64,000 nt of DNA, from assembly GCA_951813285.1 (NCBI GenBank), contig OX638355.1, positions 4,545,136 through 4,609,135 on the forward strand. Direction: 5' to 3'. Origin of the DNA: Terriglobia bacterium. Its GTDB lineage: Bacteria; Acidobacteriota; Terriglobia; Versatilivoradales; Versatilivoraceae. Made by a program: the position numbers and the translations under genes. A model generated the notes under the pieces. The model was not told the origin of the DNA, did no database searches, and worked only from the letters and a program-made list of their open reading frames with translations. Positions 50,931 to 62,640 of this stretch are shown one piece after another; position 1 is the stretch's first letter, and every line of letters begins with the position of its first letter.

Positions 50931-53846
50931 CTACTGCAGGAAAATAAACTCATTGAGATTGAACATGGCCAGGCAAAAGTCGGACAGCGACCTGCCGGTT
51001 TTGCCCTTGGATGGCAGGCTCCCGGCGCTCTCCGGGGTATAGGCCGCCTGGGTAAGACTCAGCTCGGTCCCGGGCACATCCGTTTGAACTCCCAGGAACT
51101 TCATGCCCCGGATCTTTTCCACCGGCGTCGGCTGCCGTTGCAAGGCCAACTGGAAGGCGCGCTCCACCTGCCGGCCCGGATCCGTCCCCACCTCCCGCCG
51201 AATCCGCTCCGCCATGGCGTGGCTCTTCTGGTGGGCAAACTTGCTGTTGAACAGGGCAAACACCTGAGGCGTTACGGTGGTGACCTCCCGGACATCGCAG
51301 CTCTCGCTGATGTTGGGCCCGTCGAAAACCGAGATCAGGGGCGAGACCAGCACCCGCTGTTGCAGCATGTAGACGCTTCGCCGGTTGCGCTCCTCCTGAG
51401 AATCGGGCTCCCACCAGGTCCGGGCGCGCTTCATCATGTCGTCTTCCAGGTCGGGGAAGAAGCTGGGGCCGCCGGCCAGCAGGTTCAGGTCGCCGCTCAC
51501 CGCCAGGATGTTGTCGCGAATAACCTCGGCTTCCAGGCGGATAGGCGGCATCCGCCACAGGTAGCGATTGGCGCTGTCGATAGATTCGTATTGTTTGGCG
51601 TGTGGATTGTTCAGGGATTGGCGGTAGAGGTTGGAATGCAGCATCAGGCGGTGCATGTCCTTGATGCTCCAGCTCTTTTCGATGAACTCGGCCGCCAGCC
51701 AGTCGATCAACTCCGGATGGACCGTGCCCCCGCCGTTCTTGCCCATGTCGCTGGGTGTCTTCACCAACCCTTTTCCAAAGTGGTGCTGCCAGATCCGGTT
51801 CACCATGACGCGAGGCGTCAGAGGATTCTCCGGGCTCGCCAGCCAACCGGCCAGCTTCTTGCGCCGGCTCCCGCTCCAGCCCTTCAGATCCACCGGCTCG
51901 GGGTCCCCGCTGGCCGCCACCACAAACCCAGGCTCCACCACTTCCTGCTTGAGCGCGGGGTCGCCCCCCTTGAGCAGGAAGGTGGTCGGCGCATACCCGA
52001 CGCTCCCCAGCGGCTCGCTGGGCACGTAGGCCATGGCCTTGTATCGGTCGGGATCGTTGGGGTTGGCAAAGCGGGCGCTCTGTCGCCCGATCAGGGAGAA
52101 CTGCTTGCTGATCTCCTTGGGCACCAGCTCGCTGGTGGGAAAGGGCACCCGCCTCAAGTCGGCCACCACCCAGTCCTTGAGGTCCAACGGCGACATGAGA
52201 ACCCGGTGCGGGTCGGTCAGTTCGCTGACCTGCTTGCGCAGCCCGGCGGCCCACTCCTTGCGTTTCTTGAGCCGATCCTCCCATTCCTTGGCTTTGCGCT
52301 CCCAGAGTTCGGGATTCTGCCTGGGGAGTTCGTACTGGGTGAACGCCACCGGCTGGGGAAGCGGTTTGGGCATGGGGGCGAAAAAGGCTTCGATGCGGTA
52401 GTAGTCCTTGTGGGTGATGGGATCGTACTTGTGGTCGTGACAGCGGGCGCATCCCAAGGTGACTCCCAGAAATACCGACCCGGTGGTATTCACCACATCC
52501 GTCAGGAAATCGCGCCGCTGATCGCCCGATCCCTCCACCTGAACCTGCAGGTTCATGAAGGCAGTGGCAATTCTCCCCTCTTCTCCGTAATTTCTAAAAG
52601 CGTCCCCCGCTACTTGCTCCTTGATGAATCGGTCGTAAGGCTTGTCCTGGTTGAACGCCCGGATGATGTAGTCCCGGTAGCGCCACATGTGGGCCAAGGG
52701 ATAGTCCAGCCCACCTCCCACCGAATCGCCGTAACGCACCACGTCCATCCAGTGCCGGGCCCAACGCTCACCGTAGCGGGAGTCGGCCAGCAGCTTTTCC
52801 ACGGCGTTCCCGTAGGCATCGGGCGAGTCATCCTGGAGAAAGGCCTCCATCTCCCCAGGTGTCGGAGGCAACCCGATCAGATCGAAATAGAGCCTTCGGA
52901 GCAACTGGCGCCTGGCAACGGGAGGCGCCGGCTCCATGCCCTTTTCTTCCAGCTTGGCCAACACAAAGGCATCGATCGGGTTCTTGACCCATCTCTTCCG
53001 ACTGACCTGGGGAACGGCCGGTTTTTCCAACGGGGTCCAGGGCCAGCCGGGCTTTCCAGGCGCGGCCGCGTGCTGGACAGGCGCCACCTCCAACTCGTCG
53101 ATCCACTGCGCAATCGCCTCGACCTGCTCTTCCGACAGGGGTTCCCCGTTCAAGGGCATTTGGGGAGCCTTCTCGCCGCGCAGCCGCTGGATGAGAGGGC
53201 TGGAAGCGCTCTTGCCCGGAATGACTCCCGGACCGCCCAGGGATCCTCCTTTCAGCAGGGAGGCCATGGTTTCCAGCACCAATCCGCTCTGGTGGTTCTG
53301 GATGGAATGGCAGGTAAAGCAGTGCTGCTCCAGGAGTGGCTTGACGGCTGTTTCGAACTGATGGGCGGATGCGTCAGCGGCGGCCGTGTCAGTCGCCGCC
53401 TGGCTCGAATTATCGGGCCCGGTAGAAAGCTGGTCGACCCAGCGGGCGATCAGGTCGATCTGCTCCGCCGGCAACGGATCGCCGCCGATGGGCATTTGAG
53501 GCTGGCGCTCACCCTTCAGATAGAGCAGAAGAGAACTCTCGGCGCTCTTGCCGGGTATGACCGACGGACCGTCCTTTTCGCCGCCCTTGAGAAGCGCCTC
53601 GACCGTCTCCATGACCAGCCCGCTCTGGGCGGATGCGCCCTGGTGACAGGCGATGCAGTGGGCATCGAAAATGGGCTGAATGTCAGCTTCGAAGCTGGGC
53701 CGCTGCTCCTCCCCATGGAGCGAGACAGCCAAAAGGTGAGTGGCAATAGCGACGAGAACCGCCAGATAGCTCATGCAACCCCCAAACCGCTTGCCGCGAC
53801 AAGCGTCCAACAAACCCTGGAAATATATCTTTAAACAGGTTTGCAT
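50931..53846 (-). CDS. PSD1 (DUF1549/DUF1553) protein with planctomycete-type cytochrome c domains
   Basis: This is 971 residues from ATG 53846 (GGCAGGTATAAA upstream). ATG 53774 is an alternative, but the longer form gives a basic n-region before the hydrophobic segment YLAVLVAIATHLLAVSL. There are two PSCyt1-type haem domains: CIACHQ at about residue 64 and CFTCHS at about 180, each followed by SGLV(M/L)ET..LLKGG. Then comes DUF1549 (residues about 270-500; RYGERWARHWMDVVRYGDS, CARCHDHKYDPI) and DUF1553 (about 650-950; NPLTPRVMVNRIWQHHFGKG, FDGPNISESCDVREVTTVTP). It would be a periplasmic redox protein forming an operon with DUF1501. Substrate not known. Confidence 0.93.
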   Translation of the reverse strand: MQTCLKIYFQGLLDACRGKRFGGCMSYLAVLVAIATHLLAVSLHGEEQRPSFEADIQPIFDAHCIACHQGASAQSGLVMETVEALLKGGEKDGPSVIPGKSAESSLLLYLKGERQPQMPIGGDPLPAEQIDLIARWVDQLSTGPDNSSQAATDTAAADASAHQFETAVKPLLEQHCFTCHSIQNHQSGLVLETMASLLKGGSLGGPGVIPGKSASSPLIQRLRGEKAPQMPLNGEPLSEEQVEAIAQWIDELEVAPVQHAAAPGKPGWPWTPLEKPAVPQVSRKRWVKNPIDAFVLAKLEEKGMEPAPPVARRQLLRRLYFDLIGLPPTPGEMEAFLQDDSPDAYGNAVEKLLADSRYGERWARHWMDVVRYGDSVGGGLDYPLAHMWRYRDYIIRAFNQDKPYDRFIKEQVAGDAFRNYGEEGRIATAFMNLQVQVEGSGDQRRDFLTDVVNTTGSVFLGVTLGCARCHDHKYDPITHKDYYRIEAFFAPMPKPLPQPVAFTQYELPRQNPELWERKAKEWEDRLKKRKEWAAGLRKQVSELTDPHRVLMSPLDLKDWVVADLRRVPFPTSELVPKEISKQFSLIGRQSARFANPNDPDRYKAMAYVPSEPLGSVGYAPTTFLLKGGDPALKQEVVEPGFVVAASGDPEPVDLKGWSGSRRKKLAGWLASPENPLTPRVMVNRIWQHHFGKGLVKTPSDMGKNGGGTVHPELIDWLAAEFIEKSWSIKDMHRLMLHSNLYRQSLNNPHAKQYESIDSANRYLWRMPPIRLEAEVIRDNILAVSGDLNLLAGGPSFFPDLEDDMMKRARTWWEPDSQEERNRRSVYMLQQRVLVSPLISVFDGPNISESCDVREVTTVTPQVFALFNSKFAHQKSHAMAERIRREVGTDPGRQVERAFQLALQRQPTPVEKIRGMKFLGVQTDVPGTELSLTQAAYTPESAGSLPSKGKTGRSLSDFCLAMFNLNEFIFLQ

Positions 53847-53953
53847 TTTATACCTGCCGGGGCCAACAGTCAAACTTCGTCGTGGTATTTTGTCGGCGTT
53901 TATGCTTCATTTAGTTTTTGTTGAGAATCGTCCTGCGATGTACTCCGCCATAC

Positions 53954-53983
53954 TTGATTCTCCTGCCTTACTTAGGATACGAT
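53954..53983 (+). promoter_or_regulatory. Possible sigma-70-type promoter of the AbrB/PIN pair
   Basis: TTGATT (53954-53959) and TACGAT (53978-53983) with an 18-nt spacer lie upstream of AAGGAG and the antitoxin ATG. The match to the consensus is partial (4 of 6 each). Confidence 0.3.
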
Positions 53984-54002
53984 TTTTGTAAGGAGACACG
54001 GC

Positions 54003-54245
54003 ATGATCGTCAAGATTACGTCAAAGCGGCAGGTCACTTTCCCGGCGCGGGTGCTGGCTGCGCTGGGCGTGGGTCCCGGTGACCGGCTCGAACTGCAGGA
54101 GAGTCCCGACGGCTTCATTTTGCGGCCGCGGCGGGTCGACTATTCGAAACTGGCCCCGCTCAGACACAAGATTCCACCGGGACATCCCCCCTTCGACATA
54201 GAGAAATTCCGAAGTGAGCCCTATGACTCGTCGCTACGGGATTGA
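54003..54245 (+). CDS. AbrB/MazE-type antitoxin
   Basis: This 80-residue protein has AAGGAG 7 nt upstream of the ATG. KITSKRQVTFPARVLAAL and GPGDRLELQE are the swapped-hairpin AbrB DNA-binding domain. The C-terminal tail (PPGHPPFDIEKF) would contact the toxin. It overlaps the PIN toxin gene by about 23 nt, typical of VapBC-like pairs. Confidence 0.88.
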   Translation: MIVKITSKRQVTFPARVLAALGVGPGDRLELQESPDGFILRPRRVDYSKLAPLRHKIPPGHPPFDIEKFRSEPYDSSLRD

Positions 54246-54621
54246 TACGTCCGTGCTGGTGCGGCTGTTGACAGGCTCGCCGGCGAGCGAATACGAGCGC
54301 TGCGAACGAGAGTTGATTGCCTTGGTGGAACGCGATGGCGCCGAGGTCTTCGCTTCGAACCAGGTGATCGGTGAAACATTTGTGGCCGTTCAGCACCATT
54401 ATGGACTTAACGGCGCTGACGCTCGATCGGGTCTACTGAGCATCCTAACCAGCGGTCTCGTCGCACCGCTGAATGGGCGATCGGTCATCGTCGCCCTGAA
54501 AGCATCCGGCGGCGCCGGCCTTTTCGACCGCCTCATCGCTGACGAGTACTCTCGCGCCGGCGTGCAGGTTTTGACACTCGACAGACAGATGGCTAGCTTG
54601 CCCGATGTTCAGCGCCTGTAA
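54223..54621 (+). CDS. PIN-domain (VapC-like) toxin
   Basis: This is 132 residues from ATG 54223; GTG 54214 would add three residues. YGIDTSVLVRLLTG has the first catalytic Asp, NQVIGETFVAV the Glu, and GLFDRLIADE and VLTLDRQM the later Asp residues, so the PIN nuclease site looks complete. It overlaps the AbrB-type antitoxin gene. Confidence 0.88.
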   Translation: MTRRYGIDTSVLVRLLTGSPASEYERCERELIALVERDGAEVFASNQVIGETFVAVQHHYGLNGADARSGLLSILTSGLVAPLNGRSVIVALKASGGAGLFDRLIADEYSRAGVQVLTLDRQMASLPDVQRL

Positions 54622-54644
54622 ACAAAGGCGCCCTCGCCATCAAA

Positions 54645-55832
54645 CTATTCGGCCGCGGGCTTGGCCGCTACGAAGGCCATCCCGATCCGGGAGGTTCCGG
54701 GTGAATCGGGAACTTCCATGGTGGCCCGGGTCGGAGGATTTTCAGGAAAATAGTTCCGATAGGCGGCATTCATGCCGGCATAGTCCTCCCAATCCTTGAG
54801 GTACACCCTGGCCTCGACCACATCACTCATGGCGAACCCGCCGTCCTCGTAGATCTGCTTCACCCGGTCCAGACAATCGTTCACTCGCTCTTCCACCGTC
54901 TCCTTGGCGCTGAACACCCCGGCGATGTACATGGTGTTGCCCACCTTGAGGCCGCGGCTGTAAGCGCTGCTCGGTCCCATGCCTTCAGGCAGCACCGGCG
55001 TTTTTTCTTCCCGGCTGGCGATCATGGTGATCTCGACGGGTGAACCCAGGGGAATGGCCGAGACCAGAATGGGCACCCGGGCCGGCTTGGGATCGGGCAC
55101 CATGGACACGTAGGTCTCGCTCATGGGTCCGAAATAGTCGCCGCTGGTCATGAAGACCTCGGTCGAGACCACGTTGGAGAAATCCATGTCGGCTGCCTTC
55201 AGCACTGTCTCGATATTCTTGAGGGTTTGGGTCACGTGGGCCTTGATGTCGCCTTCGACCAGTTTGGGTGGTGCCGTTCCCGGAATGACCCCGGCCTGAC
55301 CCGACACAAAGAGGCGGTCGCCCGCCAGCACGCCGGGACTGTAAGGCGCCTTGCCGGGCTCGGTCCCTTCGGGATAGACGTACTGCTTCTCTCCCCGCAC
55401 GGCGACCATGGCGATTTCCACGCCGGCTCCCAACGCTAGCTCCGAAACCGCGACGGTGGTGCGGCTGGGAAGCTTGTCCTGCTCCAAGAATGAGCGATAG
55501 ACCTTGCTCATCGGGCCGATTTGCTCCATATCGGTCAGCCATACGTGGGTGGCCACCACGTCGGAGAAGCCGTATCCCTTGGCCTCCAGTTCCCGCTTCA
55601 GGTTCTCCATGGTCACCTTGGTCTCCGCCTCGATTCCCGAGGCCATCTCCCGGGTCTCCGGGTCCAGTCCCACCTGCCCGGACAGATAGAGAGTGTCATC
55701 CACTTCGATGGCGGAGCTGAAGGGCGGCCCCGCCGGAGCCGGCTCTTCCACCGGCGCCTGTTGACAGGCGGCCAGGCACAGGACACCGAAAGCACACAAA
55801 ACCGCCAGCGCGACTAAATCTCTCTTGGTCAT
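54645..55832 (-). CDS. Lipoprotein with three tandem RidA (YjgF) domains
   Basis: This is 395 residues from ATG 55832 (GGAGGAGCGTTGCAG upstream); the longer frame has no signal. The lipobox is LCLAAC (Cys about 23). Three RidA-like domains follow at about 33-145, 150-270 and 275-395. Each has a G..LY(L/I)(S/A)G-type strand and an FSDV or MSDV helix. Each also has the conserved Arg followed by beta-strand: PSRTTVAV, PARVPILVSA, PTRATMEV. RidA normally is a cytoplasmic trimer of single domains that hydrolyses reactive enamines/imines released by PLP enzymes. Here one chain could form the trimer by itself, on the outside of the cytoplasmic membrane. It is divergent from a PLP-enzyme fusion gene 296 nt away, an arrangement that makes biochemical sense. 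Confidence 0.88.
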   Translation of the reverse strand: MTKRDLVALAVLCAFGVLCLAACQQAPVEEPAPAGPPFSSAIEVDDTLYLSGQVGLDPETREMASGIEAETKVTMENLKRELEAKGYGFSDVVATHVWLTDMEQIGPMSKVYRSFLEQDKLPSRTTVAVSELALGAGVEIAMVAVRGEKQYVYPEGTEPGKAPYSPGVLAGDRLFVSGQAGVIPGTAPPKLVEGDIKAHVTQTLKNIETVLKAADMDFSNVVSTEVFMTSGDYFGPMSETYVSMVPDPKPARVPILVSAIPLGSPVEITMIASREEKTPVLPEGMGPSSAYSRGLKVGNTMYIAGVFSAKETVEERVNDCLDRVKQIYEDGGFAMSDVVEARVYLKDWEDYAGMNAAYRNYFPENPPTRATMEVPDSPGTSRIGMAFVAAKPAAE

Positions 55833-56128
55833 CTGCAACGCTCCTCCATGATCGCTTTCTCGTTCACTCCAGTGGCCGCAAGCGGGCCGGCTCCGCCAGC
55901 CGGATGCTTTCCAGCGCCTCCCCGCGGTCAGTGCAGAATCTATCACAGCCCGGCCCCCTCCGGGGGGTTAAACCGGGCCATCCCGGTTGGCGTCGGGCGC
56001 GCAATCCAGTAGTATGGAGTCCCCCGGGTCAGCCGAACCCATCCCCAAGGACTTCGCAACCGATCCAAACCGGAATCCGCGGGTTGAAGTCCAGGGTATC
56101 GTTGCCATTTCTCCAGGAGCCAATCGAC

Positions 56129-58486
<2,358 letters not shown>

Positions 58487-58522
58487 CCCCTCATCCCCCA
58501 AGGGGCCCGCTCAGGAGATCCC

Positions 58523-60019
58523 ATGAAACGCGTCGGCATCGCCGGATTTCTGCACGAGTCCAACAGCTATTCCCCTATTCCGACGCCCTACCAGCATTTC
58601 AAGGACACCAACTTTACTCGAGCGCACGCGTTACTGGAACGCTGGGAGGGCACCCACCACCAACTCGGCGGGTTCCTCGAGGGCGCCCGGGAATACCGCT
58701 TCGAGCCGGTGCCGCTGCTGGCCACCTACGGCGTCCCTTCGGCTCCCATTCCCGGCGATTCCTTCGAAGAGCTGGCTGCCGATCTGACCGGGGCCCTGCG
58801 TGCGGCCCTGCCCCTGGACGGGCTGCTGGTGGCCCTGCACGGCGCGGCCGTTTCCGAGAGCTATCCCGACGCCGACGGAGAGCTTGCCGCCCGCTTCCGC
58901 CAGGTCCTGGGGCCCCGCATTCCCATCCTGGCCGTGATCGACCTGCATGCCAACATCTCCGACAAGATGGCCCGCAACACCGACGCCATCGTGGTCTACC
59001 GGTCCAACCCCCACCTGGACCAGAGAGAGCGCGGCCTGGAGGCGGCCGACCTGATGGCGCGGACCCTGCGGGGTGAGATAGTCCCGGTCCAGGCCCTGGA
59101 GCGCCCTCCCCTGCTGCTCAACATCACCCGGCAATACACGGAGGAAGCGCCTGCCAGGGAGCTCTACCGCGACGTCGAGTCGGTGCTGGGCTGGCCGGGG
59201 ATTCTCTCGGCCAGCACGGCCATGGGCTTCTACTATTCCGACGTGGAAGAGATGGGGGCCTCCTTTCTGGCCATCGCCGACGGAGACAAGGAGTTGGCGC
59301 GCAAGGCGGCCCGCTGGCTGGCGGAAAGGGCCTGGCAGCGCCGCCGGGAATTCCTCAGCGACCTTCCCGGTCCGGCCGAGGCCGTGCGCAGCGCCGCCGG
59401 GGAAGCTCAGGGACCCGTTGTGCTGCTGGACGTGGGGGACAACGTGGGCGGAGGCAGTCCGGGCGACTCCACCATCCTGCTGGAGGAAATCCTGCGCCAG
59501 CATGCCTCGGAGGCCCTGGTTTCGCTGTACGATCCCGAGGCCGTGTCGGCCTGCGTGCAAAGAGGGGTTCGGCAGTCGATCGAGTTGACGGTGGGCGCCA
59601 GGAGCGACGACCTCCACGGCCGTCCCCTGCGGGTCAAGGGCCGTATTCGATCCATCGCCGACGGGTGCTCCACCGAAAGCCGGCCGCGGCACGGCGGCCA
59701 GGGAGTCTTCGACCAGGGAGTGACAGCGGTGCTGGAAACCCCGCGCCAAAACACGCTGGTGCTGACCAGTATTCGAATGGCCCCCCGAAGCCTGGAGCAG
59801 CTCTGGGCCCTGGGGCTCAGGCCCGAAAAGAAGAAGATCCTGGTGGTCAAGGGAGTGGTCGCCCCCCGGGCAGCCTATGAACCCATCGCCCACCGCACCA
59901 TTCTGGTGGACACGTCCGGGTCCACCAGCGCCAACCCAGCCCACTTCAGCTACCGAAACGTACGGCGATCCCTCTATCCCCTGGAGGAGAACCTGACCTA
60001 TCCAGGGCACGGGGCGTAG
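58523..60019 (+). CDS. MlrC-like (M81/DUF1485) family hydrolase
   Basis: This 498-residue protein starts at an ATG with AGGAGATCCC upstream. The family motifs are GFLHESNSYSP (His 11 and Glu 12), LLVALHGAAV, IDLHANISDKM, YRSNPHLDQRERG and LLDVGDNVGGGSPGD. MlrC (microcystinase C) cleaves a linear tetrapeptide from microcystin breakdown. Most relatives are uncharacterised metallopeptidases or amidases, so the exact substrate cannot be taken over. It is cotranscribed with the amidohydrolase-aminotransferase fusion. The C-terminal beta-domain (ILVVKGVVAPRAAYEPIAHR) fits the family. Confidence 0.9.
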   Translation: MKRVGIAGFLHESNSYSPIPTPYQHFKDTNFTRAHALLERWEGTHHQLGGFLEGAREYRFEPVPLLATYGVPSAPIPGDSFEELAADLTGALRAALPLDGLLVALHGAAVSESYPDADGELAARFRQVLGPRIPILAVIDLHANISDKMARNTDAIVVYRSNPHLDQRERGLEAADLMARTLRGEIVPVQALERPPLLLNITRQYTEEAPARELYRDVESVLGWPGILSASTAMGFYYSDVEEMGASFLAIADGDKELARKAARWLAERAWQRRREFLSDLPGPAEAVRSAAGEAQGPVVLLDVGDNVGGGSPGDSTILLEEILRQHASEALVSLYDPEAVSACVQRGVRQSIELTVGARSDDLHGRPLRVKGRIRSIADGCSTESRPRHGGQGVFDQGVTAVLETPRQNTLVLTSIRMAPRSLEQLWALGLRPEKKKILVVKGVVAPRAAYEPIAHRTILVDTSGSTSANPAHFSYRNVRRSLYPLEENLTYPGHGA

Positions 60020-60490
60020 CGCCCGCACCGGCGGACCGGCGTATGCCCCCCTCCGCATCAGCCTTCGCCATTCGGCTCGACTTCTGCGACTCCGGTCGGC
60101 GTACAAAATTTCGCTTGGCAACTCACCTCGTGCGAACCTCGCAGCGGCGCACAAGATCTCGCCTGTGGCTCGCCTTGTGCGAACCCCCCTCCGCATCAGC
60201 CTTCGCCTGCGGCTCGGCTTCTGCGACTCCCCCTCAAGGGGGGAGTGATACCCGTGTTATGAAGAGGCAACGGAGTTTATGCGGTAGACCGGGAACATGG
60301 TTTACATCATGCCCGGGAATCGGGCAAGAGGCCTGGTGCAGGCCTCAAGTATCACTCCCCCCTTGAGGGGGAGTCGGAGAGACAAGGGCACAGCCCGCAG
60401 TCGAGCCGGAGGGGGGCCAACGCGGCGCTCCGAGAGTGACTACCACGGGCAGCCCCGCGGAGGCGAATCCTCGCCAGCAGATCTGCCCCT
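60020..60490. repeat. Intergenic array of CTCCCCC..GGGGGAG-type repeats
   Basis: CCCTCCGCATCAGCCTTCGC occurs at about 60048 and again at about 60187. The second copy runs into GACTCCCCCTCAAGGGGGGA and GTGATA (60224-60250), and an inverted copy lies at 60348-60376 with CAGCCCGCAGTCGAGCCGGA beyond. These are the same two partner sequences as in the element at 38958-39138, but with the hairpin ends facing inward. No gene lies here; it separates two convergent operons. Confidence 0.7.
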
Positions 60491-62029
60491 TCAGGCTTCC
60501 ACTCTACCGGCCTTTTCGGTCCAGACGGTGAGATCGGTCAGGTCACGGTCCGGCTTGCGCCGTGACCCGTAGCTCAGCGCGACTCCCAGCACAAACAGGA
60601 AGATGTTGCCCAGCACGATGATCCAGAACTTGTCGGGAAGCAGGGCGGCAAGGGACGGAAACAGCTCTGCGCCCAACCGGCTGTCGACGAACAGCCACAG
60701 GCAGACCCCGGCCAGGGTGACCATGGTGGCCTGCAGGGCCGACCGGCCGTCCACCCGTCGAGTCAACAGGCCCAGCAGGAACAGTCCCAGCAGTCCTCCG
60801 CTCATGATGGAGATCAGGGTGGCTTGAAGGTCCTGCAGAGTCTCGGTGCGGGTGAAGTGGATGATCAGGGCGATGGCGATCATGACCACTCCGAAGAACC
60901 CCGAGATCCACCGTCCGAAGGTGACGTAATGGCGCTCCAACCGGTCGGGGGCCAACAACCGTCGATAGAAGTCGGTGGTGACCGTGGCCGCCGAGGCGTT
61001 GATGCTGGAATCGAGGGTCGACATGGCCGCCGCCAGCAGTCCCGAGATCACGAAGCCGGCCACTCCCGCCGGGACGTGGCTCAGGATGAAGAAGGGATAG
61101 ACCTCCTCCGGCAGCAGCGAGCTCACTTCCGGAGCCGGATTGTACTTGTAAAGAACGTAGAGCGCCGTCCCGATAAAGCTGAAAAATACCCAGACGGCCA
61201 CGGTGGTGACCGCGCTCAGGACGATCCCCTTGCGGGCTTCGCTGGTGGTCTTGATAGCCTGGTAGCGCTGAATGGTCATCTGATTGACGCACATGTACTG
61301 GGTAAAGTGGAACAGGTGCATCAGCGCTGTCACCCAAACGGTCTTTTCAGAGAAATTCAAGGCGGTGCTGCCCACCGAGAGCTTGCCGTCGGCCAATGCC
61401 ACTCCCATCACCTGGCCGAAGCCGCCCGGCACCATCCCGAAGATGATGGGCAGGCAGATGAGTCCGCCCAGGATCAAGGCAAAACCCTGGATCAAGTCGG
61501 TCCAGATGACCGCCTCCAGACCTCCGGCGATGGTATAGGTGGCCACCAAGACCCCGAAGATCACGATCACCCACGGCAGCGAAAATCCGGTCATAGCCTT
61601 GATGGGCAGGCAGACCGCGTAGAGGATCACGCCCAGCCGGAACATCTGGAACAGGATGAAGGCCCCTCCGGCATAGAGCCGCGCCCAGGTGCCGAACCGC
61701 TTTTCCAGGTATTCGTAGGCGGACCTGAACCCACCCCGCCTGAAGAGCGGCATAAATAGCAGGAGCCCGGGGATGGCGGCCAGCAGGTAGGTGAAGTTGG
61801 CCGGCATGTAGCGCCAGTTTTCGGAATAGGTAAACCCCGGTGTGGCCAGGAAGGTCATGGAGCTGACGATGGTGGCCATCATCGACATTCCCACCACCCA
61901 TCCGGCCATGTTGCGCCCGGCCAGGAAGTAGGCGTCCGAGGACTTGCTCTTGCGGGCGCAATACACGCCGATCCAGACCATCACCGCCAGATTGAGCCCG
62001 ATCACCGCCAGGTCCGGTCCTCGCCACAT
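60491..62029 (-). CDS. Sodium:solute symporter family transporter
   Basis: This is 512 residues from ATG 62029 (GGAGGTGGATATTC upstream). About 13 hydrophobic segments cover the protein, with SSS-family blocks: SSDAYFLAGRNMAGWVVG (about 30), MATIVSSMTFLATPGF (about 55), YTIAGGLEAVIWTDLIQGF (about 170), and AAAMSTLDSSINASAATVT (about 335). It would import an organic solute with Na+. It is the last gene of a minus-strand operon with the Rieske protein and the amidohydrolase, so it probably imports the substrate of that pathway. Confidence 0.93.
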   Translation of the reverse strand: MWRGPDLAVIGLNLAVMVWIGVYCARKSKSSDAYFLAGRNMAGWVVGMSMMATIVSSMTFLATPGFTYSENWRYMPANFTYLLAAIPGLLLFMPLFRRGGFRSAYEYLEKRFGTWARLYAGGAFILFQMFRLGVILYAVCLPIKAMTGFSLPWVIVIFGVLVATYTIAGGLEAVIWTDLIQGFALILGGLICLPIIFGMVPGGFGQVMGVALADGKLSVGSTALNFSEKTVWVTALMHLFHFTQYMCVNQMTIQRYQAIKTTSEARKGIVLSAVTTVAVWVFFSFIGTALYVLYKYNPAPEVSSLLPEEVYPFFILSHVPAGVAGFVISGLLAAAMSTLDSSINASAATVTTDFYRRLLAPDRLERHYVTFGRWISGFFGVVMIAIALIIHFTRTETLQDLQATLISIMSGGLLGLFLLGLLTRRVDGRSALQATMVTLAGVCLWLFVDSRLGAELFPSLAALLPDKFWIIVLGNIFLFVLGVALSYGSRRKPDRDLTDLTVWTEKAGRVEA

Positions 62030-62119
62030 GAATATCCACCTCCGGTCTGTTTGCGCTGGTAGCTCTAGTCCGGGCGAGAGCCGAAACGGCGAGTTCGCAC
62101 CCGGCGCGATGCCTTCCGG

Positions 62120-62575
62120 TCAGGGAATCTCGACCACCACGTATTGCTGCCGGACCGAAACCGGATAGGTTTCCGCCCGATAGGGTCCCGGCCGGGGGCC
62201 GGCTTCCTCCTCACAACCCCCGCATTCGGATTCCCTGGTCTCCACCCGAACCCGATAGTTGCGAACCCGGGTCCGAACCGGATCGAACCAGGACCGTCCC
62301 GTCTTGAGGTCGAACTCCCAACCGTGCCAGGGGCAGCGGACGATCTCACCGATGCGCGAATAGCTGTACTCGCCCGGGACGCGGGCCTGGAGCAAACCGG
62401 ACTGCTGTCCCAGGCAGAGGGGACCTCCCTGGTGGGGACACCGATTCAAGAGAGCAAAAAATTCACCGTCCAGATTGAAAACGCCGATGGATCGGCCTTC
62501 GACCTCGGCAATTTTCCGGCCGCCGGGCGGTATCTCGCCAAGGGTGGCCACCACGTGTTCAGCCATTGGGCCCAT
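62120..62575 (-). CDS. Rieske [2Fe-2S] protein
   Basis: This 151-residue protein has both cluster boxes: CPHQGG (Cys 46, His 48) and CPWHGWEFD (Cys 81, His 84). The start may be ATG 62575 or 62566; there is no strong ribosome binding site. There is no signal peptide. The C-terminus has an extra CGGC pair (ESECGGCEEE), not needed for the Rieske cluster. A small stand-alone Rieske protein like this usually serves as electron donor to an oxygenase or is a nitrite-reductase-small-subunit-like ferredoxin; no oxygenase is in the window. It lies between the amidohydrolase and the symporter in one operon (gaps 65 and 90 nt). Confidence 0.92.
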   Translation of the reverse strand: MGPMAEHVVATLGEIPPGGRKIAEVEGRSIGVFNLDGEFFALLNRCPHQGGPLCLGQQSGLLQARVPGEYSYSRIGEIVRCPWHGWEFDLKTGRSWFDPVRTRVRNYRVRVETRESECGGCEEEAGPRPGPYRAETYPVSVRQQYVVVEIP

Positions 62576-62640
62576 CCGGTTTCAGGGGGGCGCCCCGGGA
62601 ACTCCGGGCCTGACTGCAGCGGGCGGGTCGAGTGAGGGAG

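Noticed and set aside
50862-53834. 990-codon plus-strand open frame
   Set aside because: Antisense to PSD1; no motifs, whereas PSD1 is unmistakable on the minus strand.
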